Assembly: GCA_033026295.1 (NCBI GenBank)
Contig: CM065183.1
Location: forward strand, 21,863,202-21,927,201
Source: Channa striata
Lineage: Eukaryota; Chordata; Actinopteri; Anabantiformes; Channidae
DNA length: 64,000 nucleotides
Reading direction: 5' to 3'
The position numbers and the translations under genes are program-made. Below the pieces are notes generated by a model. It was not told where the DNA came from and ran no database searches. It was given only the letters and a program-made list of their open reading frames with translations. Of this stretch, positions 55,885 to 64,000 are shown piece by piece. Position 1 is the stretch's first letter, and each line of letters opens with the position of its first letter.

Positions 55885-58800
55885 AAAGAGTCTTCTGAAG
55901 CAGTGACACACCCCGACAAAGAGCTGGTGTTTCCCAGAAAGGCCAACAAAGCCAACTCGAACTACTGCACACAGTAATTTAGCAGTACTTCATATCCCAT
56001 ACCGGATGAACAGTTATAACTTTATTGAAGACAGGATAATTAGAAGGTAGTCTTCGAAAAGCAATTTACAAATTACCAGCAGAGCAGCAGTGAGCAAAAG
56101 CATGTGAGATCTTTTAATTGGGGGGGGAAAAAACAATCTCCGTAATAATCTACATGTAGAATGCACGTGCTTAATTTATGTCTCAAATTTTCTACTAGCA
56201 GTTTTCTTATTAGGCTAATCTGGAGCTGTCGAATAAGTTGACTACTTAAGGGGAGCCGGATTTGTCCAAAAATGTCTGACCAAAGCTACTGAAAATCTGA
56301 GGAACTAATTGGGAATTGATGTCATACTAACGGTGTAGCTGGGCTTGGCTGCAGCCTTTTGGCTCTGATAAATCCTTCGTTTCAATCTGTAATCTGAACC
56401 GGGTCCTGATTGGCTCCTACTCAGCGGATTTTGGCCTGTCTGTTTCCAGTAAATGTTGTTTGTGCGTTTTTCCACGAGGTAATTTGTCAGTAGGCTTGTT
56501 GTGTCCACCACTGCAGCATTGTGTGTGAAGACCTAAAGGTGTGGATGAAGCGGTTGGCAGCCCTCCACCGACACAGAAGGAAACCTACAATTTTCTCTGA
56601 CATGAGTCGAAACTGACAGCAGGGATAAGAAAATCAGTGAGTGAAAACAAGGGAAAATGGTCTGGAGAAATTTGTTTGAAAAAATGAATCTGGTTATAGT
56701 GAATTTTCAACCAGGAAAAGTGTCTTTAATCTGGTTGTCGGCCATTTAGTCCATTGAAACTGGAGAAAAGTTGTCACTCTATTTGGTTTCATATAGCGGA
56801 GCGTGACGTGTGGGTAAAGGTACCATCATTTCTGTTTGGGCCATTTTCATTTGTTCTATTTGAAATATTCTGTTGAATCAAATCAAAAACAAAGTTTCAT
56901 GTTAATTTTCTAGCAGTTGAATTTCTCAATTTCAAACTTGTTATTCTTTTTGTGCTGGAGAAGCGACAAATTCAGCCACGCCTATGGATTGTTTTACGTT
57001 TAAATAACTAATAAATAATAAAACAATAAGAACTGTTATTGTTTTATTGTTAAAATCTATTGGGGAAAAAGGAGCAAGACAAATGATCCTGCGTTGCGGA
57101 GATACACAGGTAATCCTATAGACATATATTCATACGGACGTGCAGATATTCCAGGAGACGAGCCCGAGCCCTGCAGTGCACTTATTATGTGTGGTGACAG
57201 TGTGACAGAGAATAATGGAGACATGTGGCCTGGCTCACCTCTGTGTCTGTTAAATTAATGACTAACAGCTTCACACTAAACTCCTGCAGCTCACTCCGTC
57301 TCATGTTACAGTCCAGACAAATTAACAGCAGATTAGCACCGAGAAGAGCAGCAGTCTGTCTGCTCACTTCATCTGCTCGACCCGCCGCGCTCTCAGATGC
57401 CCCGACGTGCCCAACACAGGATCCCGGAGGTGATCGCGCACGCGTTGCTCCTCTTCATCCCCAAAACAGTGTGTTGGCATATTCCTCATTAACATTTACA
57501 TTTTTGTTATTTCCAATAGCAGTGCCGATAGCGGTAGCATAAAGTTGGTTATTTCTGTTAAAAACGTCCCTGTTGACTGATGAAATGGTGTCTGAGAAGG
57601 TCATTTTTCGCTCATTTCCAGCGAAGAAACACTTCACATCTGTCCTCAGTGACCTTCACTTCAGTCACTTCCCTCCAGTTAAGAGCTCCTTAATCTTAAT
57701 GGCTTTTAAGCTGCTGCTGTTGTAGATGCTGGAGTGGGAATTGAACTTCAGAGATGTTAAACATCATTGTAACAACACTTCAAACTTTCGACACTGGAGA
57801 GTTTCCTCCTCGAATTTCCTCCAGCTGAGGACAGGGGATGAAAACAGGCTCACTGGTGGAGACTTGGTCTGCGTGTTTGTAGCTGAGGCTCATGTGTAAA
57901 GCAAACAGAAATAATTACTGTGTAGTTTGATTGTGTTTGAGTTCAATTTATCTCATATTATGAACACAGAGAGAAAGGGTTTAAGACGAAGCCTTGTGCA
58001 AGGTGTGAGTCTGTTGTTGTTCCCCAAAGTGAATTTCTGTTTGCCCGTTTACCGCAGCAGTGAAAAGCAGGGCTCCACGTTTCCCAGCACCAGCATGGCT
58101 TCAGGAAGCTGGAGTGTACGAGTCTGTTTCAGGCTGTTTATCCATCTATCAAATGACCCCCGGCTTTAAAGGACGTTCACTGACGGTGATCTTGATTCTC
58201 TTACTTTCAGTAGTACATGGGAATAAATGCCATTAAACTTCCCTACATTAGAATGTCTCACTGCTTCTAGCTGAAAAATGCCTCCACATGACGTTGCTTG
58301 GAGAAATCTTCACTTCAGATTATACTGTGGCCAACCTGCTTTTCCAGAGCTCCTCCAGATGAAATGATCTGATGACAGACTCCTCAGGGTGATGTCATTG
58401 GAGGAGCTTTCAGCTACAAGCAGAGACGTATTTCAATATAGGGAAGTCGGAGTAAAACGTAAAAGCATCAGTGTACTTTTACACCCCAGACTAAAGCCAT
58501 AGAAAACAAGTTCTCTTCAGGTTTACCAGTGTGAATGCCACACATGCAGCGATCTAACTGAAATATGGACCACACCGTGCAAGAAAACAAGAATAGTGTT
58601 GTTGGTGTGACAGTGACTGTGAAACTGAATAAACCATGTTGCAAAAGTGATGTTTCCCTGCGGCTACATGTAAAATCTTGCTTGTCCGTAGGTTTTAATT
58701 AACAACACATCCTCGTGTTAATAGAAAATATTATCTGCTTGCAAGGTTTTATACAAAAAGATGGTGATGGGAGTGTAGTTCAGACAGGATAATCTGGAAT

Positions 58801-59328
58801 AACGAGTGGCACGTGCAGACAGTGGCCCAGATCTGACTGAAAATAAACCAGTAGAATCAAATTCATGTAAAAAAAACTCAGAAACTCATTTCTCCAAAAT
58901 GTGATTGGAGCTGTTTTTGCATGTTCCATCACCTGAGTACATTTGTGGTTGAAGAACACATGCAGCCACCAGTAAGTAGACGTGTACAAAAGTAGAAAAC
59001 CAAAAGGAGAAAATGTGTAAGCTGGTTTGTCAGGCCAGGACTCAGATTTGGATCAGAACTGATTTCATCAGGTTTTCAGGAAGCAGGCGGCCATTTGCTG
59101 AGGGAATCAGCACCAACAGTCAGGGAGACGTGTTTGTGTGTGTGTTGACGAGGGCCAAACAGGAAAGAAGAAGAAGAAAGAAGGTGAAAAGCATGTGGCG
59201 GCGTTCAGAGCCGGCAGGTCGACTCGTGTTAATCCTGACTGCTGCAGCTCCATGTACACTCCCACTGTGGCCGTCCACCGCCTTGTTCCCTTCACGCACA
59301 GTAGGCTGCCACTTAATTAAGAGACACA

Positions 59329-59333
<5 letters not shown>
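55885..59333. other. Intronic sequence without recognisable genes
   Basis: Mostly unique DNA. A patch at 57215-57300, with TCTGTTAAATTAATGACTAAC, is conserved-looking. Open frames at 57225-57542 and 59013-59333 lack domains. Confidence 0.45.
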
Positions 59334-59360
<27 letters not shown>

Positions 59361-59464
59361 TTCACACCATTCTCCCACATATTATAGTGTTCAGCTGTTC
59401 CCACTGTGGGTATTCAGGGGCTTGTTCAGTTCACCACTGGGGCATCAGGGCCCCTACCCAATTA

Positions 59465-59503
<39 letters not shown>

Positions 59504-59639
59504 AGAGAGAGAGAACATATCAGGCTCGTGTGTGTGTGTGTGTGTTGTGTGTGTCTATGGTACAGTAGGCTGGTTCCTAATTACTGTCTGCTCCTTGTAT
59601 TCCCTCAGAGGCAATACCTTCTTGCCTCACTGAACCTTC

Positions 59640-59679
<40 letters not shown>
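59334..59679. repeat. Cluster of four TG arrays
   Basis: TG arrays at 59334-59361, 59467-59501, about 59528-59545 and 59642-59679. GA runs follow the second and fourth. Between the first two lies a unique spacer with TTCACCACTGGGGCATCAGG. Confidence 0.97.
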
Positions 59680-59681
<2 letters not shown>

Positions 59682-60640
59682 TGAGAGAGATTGTGTACTA
59701 TGACAAGAGAAGCTTCAATTCTCACAAGGTTTTTCACCAACACACGCACACACATTGTGTCCTGTCACCTTTCCTTCAATGTCACACCGACTGACGGTGA
59801 ACTTTTATTCTGTTGACCTGTGGCCTCTTGACATATACTTTCTGTAGTCAGTTTATTAGGTACAGCTCACTAAAACTATGGCAGTGCCGTCGTCTCCTCG
59901 TCTGTTTTTAAAAAGCTGTAGACTCAGGTGTACAGTCATTTTCACAGTGCGGTGGGAAACACTCAAGTGGACAAAATAAAAGAAGGATTTCAGTGAAAGT
60001 CAGAACATCACATATAGATTGAAATTAAACATTATGGAAATGATTCAAATCTAAACACATTTGAGCTTGTAGTACAATATCTGGTTTCCCTGACAGTGCT
60101 AATAAACTGCTTTAAAACCCAACCACACACTTTCTCTGACCTTAGCCAAAGTGTTTGTCTTGTCCAAACCCAGGCCAACACAGACTATGGGGTCAAACTC
60201 AGGTCTTTAGCTTGGCTGAGTTTGATCCTCCAGCTCCACTTACAACTCAACCAATCTTTGCATCAGAATATAATCACCCACTGATTACCTGCCCTTACGA
60301 AGTGAATCTGAAAATGCTGTTAACAAATTGAAGGGAACAAGTCCAGCTTAGCCCTCCCGACACCAGTGGAAAATAACAACCCCTTGAACCTACTATTCCC
60401 TGAAAAGTTTTCTTACGAAAAAATGTAACTGGAAAAGAAATTTACCAGATCCTCCCGACTTTCTCATGTTCAGAGGGTCTCGAATAGTTTACAGTACAGG
60501 ACGTCATTCTGTCGTTTGATATAAACCATCGTCATGTCTCCTGAACCAATCCCAACCAAAGCGCTCATGATGTTTGACCCTGAATAGACACGTACACATT
60601 GGATTTGATCGGTGTATTTTTATTTAAGAGGCTAAAGGCT
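59680..60640. other. Intronic sequence without recognisable features
   Basis: Unique DNA; the part from about 60300 may be an unrecognisable upstream portion of the LINE fossil. Confidence 0.45.
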
Positions 60641-60642
60641 TT

Positions 60643-60962
60643 TAAAGTTCCTGTAATTAAACCCATACCTCTTAACCCAGGTGTTTTAGCCAATTAGAGA
60701 CCAAAATTAATCTCCTCTTTATTTTCTAAAGTCCTTGAAAAAAGCAGTTGCAAAGTAAAAATTTGACTGCCTGTGCAGGAATAACTGTGAAGATTTCCCG
60801 TCAGGATTTAAAGTACACGACGGGACAGAAACCGCACTGGTGCAAGCCACAGATGATGCACTCGTGTCTATACTGGTTCTTTTAGATCTCAGTGCTGCAT
60901 TTGACACCGTTGACCACGACATTTTATTACAGAGTCTAGAACATGGCACTGGGATTAGGAGC
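60643..60962 (+). pseudogene. L2/CR1-type LINE reverse-transcriptase fossil
   Basis: The + strand, with stops and frame changes, reads PVIKPIPLNPGVLAN then RP, LFSKVLEKAVAK, SGFKVHDGTETALV and VLLDLSAAFDTVDHDILLQ. These are successive conserved blocks of non-LTR reverse transcriptases of the L2/CR1 group, ending at the first catalytic Asp motif. The FADD catalytic block is absent. The minus-strand open frame at 60719-60970 is its shadow. Confidence 0.85.
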
Positions 60963-61400
60963 TTCATCATATCAAGTGACGTGAGCTGAATTTGTTGTGA
61001 ATTGAAGTTTTATAAATAGAAGCTAAAACGTTCCTATGAATATGTAATTACAGTTTGTGCCAGCTTGCTTATTAATGTAATAACTAAAAATATAAAGACT
61101 CCATCATAGTTCTGTGTGTGCAGGCAGTAAACCTGTAATGACCTGAAGACGCTGTGTAAACGTTCAGATTTTTAATTGCACCACAACAATTTGTTCTTAA
61201 AACCGTCTTTTCCATTTTTCATTCACCATCACTTCCATTTTTCTACCCGTCCATCCCTTCATCCATCTCACTGTCCTCCTCGTCTGTCCCCATTTTTCTT
61301 TCTCCATGTAGTCACTCACTTCTCTCTCTTTGTCCTCTTATGTCCTTGACTCCAACACATACCAGCTGGCACTCAGCCAAGTGGAGAGACAGCAGAGATG

Positions 61401-61403
<3 letters not shown>
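60963..61403. other. Intronic sequence without recognisable features
   Basis: AT-rich then CT-rich unique DNA. Confidence 0.5.
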
Positions 61404-61439
<36 letters not shown>

Positions 61440-61572
61440 CTTCCTCTGTGTGTGTGTGTGTCTGTGCGCAGAAGCCTGGAAACAACAGCAGAAGGATGTC
61501 ATAGAAAAAGAGTAAGAGCGAGAGAGCAAAGCAATGAACTTTAGAACATAGAGAGAATGGAGATACACCTGA

Positions 61573-61611
<39 letters not shown>
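61404..61611. repeat. AC array and TG arrays in inverse order
   Basis: AC array at 61404-61436, a short TG run at about 61447-61461 and a TG array at 61576-61611. The outer two could pair within one transcript. Confidence 0.97.
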
Positions 61612-61612
<1 letters not shown>

Positions 61613-61940
61613 TTGCAGCACTGGCTGCAGAGGCTCGCCCTCCTGACCAATCAGAGACGTCAGTGAATTTAAACTGGTTATTATCAATACATACTTATGC
61701 TTTGGCAGGGCACCTTTTACCTACTGACATTTATGATTCCGACGCTTGTGTGATACTTGAGGTTTTTTACATAGTTCAGAGTTGACGTGGGGTTTCCTGG
61801 GAGGAGTTTGATTGAGGGACCCTGACCATTTGTAACAAACCCTATTTGTCTCTGTGCATCTCATGCTGAAATTATCACACCATTCAGTGACCAGTGTCAC
61901 TTTGCTGCTTTGTGTCTGTTTTCAGCCTCAAAGTTTTTTT
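61612..61940. other. Intronic sequence without recognisable features
   Basis: Unique DNA with no supportable gene. Confidence 0.5.
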
Positions 61941-62006
61941 AGATTAGATTAGATTCAACTCTATTGTCATTACACATGTACAAGTACAAGGCAACGAAAT
62001 GCAGTC
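61941..62006. repeat. Teleost interspersed repeat fragment (AGATTAGATTCAACT type)
   Basis: AGATTAGATTAGATTCAACT followed by TTGTCATTACACATGTACAA and GTACAAGGCAACGAAATGCA matches a common teleost element remembered from fish introns. Only a fragment is present. Confidence 0.65.
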
Positions 62007-64000
62007 TTGTTATTTTAACCCAAGTTAAGGAAAATCCTCGTTTTCATACACCAAACTATGATTTATCTGGCGTTTGTGCATAAAAATGACTTCAACAACG
62101 ATCAGCTGTAATCTTGTGTCACAAGTTCCTCACAAGTCCACTGATTTGTGGTTTGTGTGGTTTAACGACTTCAGTACAAGTAGTTAAAAATTTCGACTTA
62201 AGAACCACATTCAGTTCTGTTCCACGAAATCAGCAATACGAACTGACAAAAGCGAAAGTGAACTAGCAGACGAGTGTGCACCACCGTGCACGTTTAAGGG
62301 CCTCCTCTCCTTCTCTGGCTGCAGGTGGTTCCACTGTAAAACATCCCAGTGCTCAGCAGTAAAACTATCAGTGAAGGAGTTCAAACAGGGAAATGATACA
62401 GGTTTAGTGGAGCGACTCTGCCAGAGTTAATCAGCCCAAACATCTCATTTCAGACGGGAAGCTGCAGGCTGACTGGCTCTCGTTTCTGTGCCGAGCTGTA
62501 AACTTTGAGTGTAACGGAGAGAGAGCTGCTCTCTGCCGTTTCGTATCACAGTAAGACCAGCGAGCTTTATTGCTACATGTGCAGAGTGATGATGCACTTA
62601 GACAAGCCTAAAGTTATTAATGAAAGGCAGAGATTTAGAGGGGAAGATGTGCATCAGCCTGTTTTTAATGTGGAATCAATCACTGGTTCAACAACAGAAC
62701 TGTCTGTGTGTTTGAAATAGGGCCAGCCGAGGACGATGGTTAATTTATGTTTTAACATTTCTATTTGCTCCTAGTCTGCTCCCATTTTAATGCAGAAGCC
62801 CAAATTCAACACGTGAGGTTTTACCAGACTCACTGTAGCTGGCACAGAAACACGGCAGCAGGTATTTAAGTCATGTCAGCCTAGACACACTGTGAAAATC
62901 TGTCCGGGGCTCTGTGTGTTTTCTTAACGGTCACAAACTACCCTCACGTTTCATTAGCTTTTAGAAATGGGCCACATGAAAACGTCTCTCCGTCTCTACT
63001 TGAACAAAACTGGACATAACCGAACCCTTTAATGAGTTCATCACCATGTGTTTGTCTGTATAATAAAAAATGATTATTGATTATTTAGGATTCTTCCGCT
63101 CTGCATTTTACAAGTAGAAGTACTGGAAATATACATCGCATATAAGATAAAGTCAAACGTTTCTACCGGGAGTATGGTGGCAGCATTTAAAAAACTTATA
63201 TTTAAAAACCTTTTTGGAAATAATACATACAAGTATTAAATATAATATACATAATATAATAATATAAATATATGAAAAAATATGAAAAAAATAGGGTGAT
63301 TATGCGTTTTTTTTTTCAGTGTCAGAAATGACAAAAACATAAGTTATCTGGCCTTTAACTCCTAATATTCATGAAAGAATAATAGTACAGGTGATCAATA
63401 AATCCATAAAAGCACACGTACAGTAAAAGTGATTTATTTCGGAGGCAGATTTGTTCATAATCTTTGTGGAGAAAGTTCAGCTGCAGGTACCGACCATCCC
63501 GTCAATCTGGGAGCAGGCGGTTTGATCCTGCCATCACAGAATCCACTTCCACCGCCTCTGCTAACAAATCATTTTAGTTCAACAAGATTTCAATAATAAT
63601 TTTGTGCTTTATTTTATTTAGCTTCATTTGGAAACATCAGTGCTCCATAATGTGACGAATGGCTGCTATTGAGAAAAACTCTGAAGTTAAGAAAAACTTA
63701 AATTGGATGATGAACCGTTTTTTTTATTTCCCGTGACGATTTAGACGAAGGGTTGACGTCGCGTCTGCCGAGCTTGTTGCGGAGTCCATTGCCTAAAATT
63801 TGATAGGGAAAAAGAGACGATGAGAACGCGGATCATGAGCTCAGCTACTCGTGAAATGTCAAAGAAGTCGAATGTCGTCAGCAAAGATCCTAATTAACGT
63901 CTCTGCGGTTGAGACAGTGTCAACAAACACTTTATTCCTCTTTCTGCTGCGTCCACTGCTCTTTCTTCCTCCTGTCCTCTGTCCATTGTCTCCTGATAGT
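62007..64000. other. Intronic sequence to the window end
   Basis: Unique DNA. A 71-codon open frame at 62505-62720 has no domain and a conserved-noncoding texture. An AT-rich TATAATA stretch lies at about 63235-63290. The final 130 bases include GATCCTAATTAACGTCTC. No PAS-domain exon was found. Confidence 0.45.

Larger units (their letters stand above)
33768..64000 (+). other. npas3: Large npas3 intron downstream of the bHLH exon (3-prime end beyond window)
   Basis: The next NPAS3 exon should begin by completing a Val codon and encode a segment like [21 protein letters not shown]. I found nothing resembling it up to the end of the window, so this intron exceeds 30 kb. If splicing failed at 33768, the open frame would run to a stop at 33854-33856 and truncate the protein right after the bHLH domain. 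Confidence 0.8.

Noticed and set aside
60719..60970. 83-codon minus-strand open frame
   Set aside because: It is the antisense shadow of the LINE reverse-transcriptase fossil on the plus strand.

Overview
The window looks like ray-finned (teleost) fish genomic DNA, probably from a percomorph-type genome. The evidence is long TG/CA dinucleotide arrays in almost every few kilobases, degenerate L2/CR1-type LINE pieces, a Tc1/mariner remnant, and several short interspersed elements of types common in teleost introns. There are no bacterial-style gene arrays, and nearly all long open frames are low-complexity artefacts.

Only one coding segment can be assigned with confidence. It is a 245-base internal exon on the + strand at 33523-33767 that encodes the basic helix-loop-helix (bHLH) domain of NPAS3, a neuronal bHLH-PAS transcription factor. 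The exon has a clean acceptor and donor, begins two bases into a codon and ends one base into a codon, and carries the NPAS3-diagnostic tail after helix 2. I found no PAS exon and no first coding exon, so the flanking introns are at least about 33 kb (upstream) and 30 kb (downstream) apart from any unrecognised small exons. This fits the very large NPAS3 genes known in vertebrates.

Layout: 1-4.5 kb holds intronic DNA with a TACTTTTACTTAAGTA-type repeat, a poly(T), a candidate cassette exon (2954-3052) and a TAG triplet array. 4.5-6.9 kb holds an L2 3-prime end, two copies of a repeat with a GTGAGGACATTTTGG core ending in TG arrays, and a compact CRE plus octamer site. 7-7.9 kb is pyrimidine-rich. 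8-22 kb is mostly plain intron with conserved-looking AT-rich blocks and a second L2 fragment. 23.2-24.4 kb is a purine-rich block. 25-33 kb has regulatory-looking blocks, X-box-like sites and a teleost repeat. 33.5 kb is the NPAS3 exon, flanked by CA and TG arrays. 35.9-36.1 kb is a minisatellite and 36.5-37 kb is pyrimidine-rich. 37-50 kb is intron with a palindrome, a candidate terminal exon (42567-42710), a near-perfect hairpin and interspersed repeats. 50-64 kb holds a Tc1 remnant, another pyrimidine block (52.4-53.3 kb), TG clusters, an L2 reverse-transcriptase fossil (60.6-61 kb) and unremarkable intron.

The observations most worth checking are: (i) the 99-base frame-preserving candidate exon at 2954-3052, whose phases match the NPAS3 bHLH exon exactly; (ii) a 48-codon open segment at 42567-42710 with acceptor, stop and AATAAA in terminal-exon order; (iii) CA and TG arrays placed on opposite sides of the bHLH exon, which could pair in the transcript and loop the exon out; (iv) several regulatory-looking blocks in an intron of a gene known for dense conserved noncoding elements.
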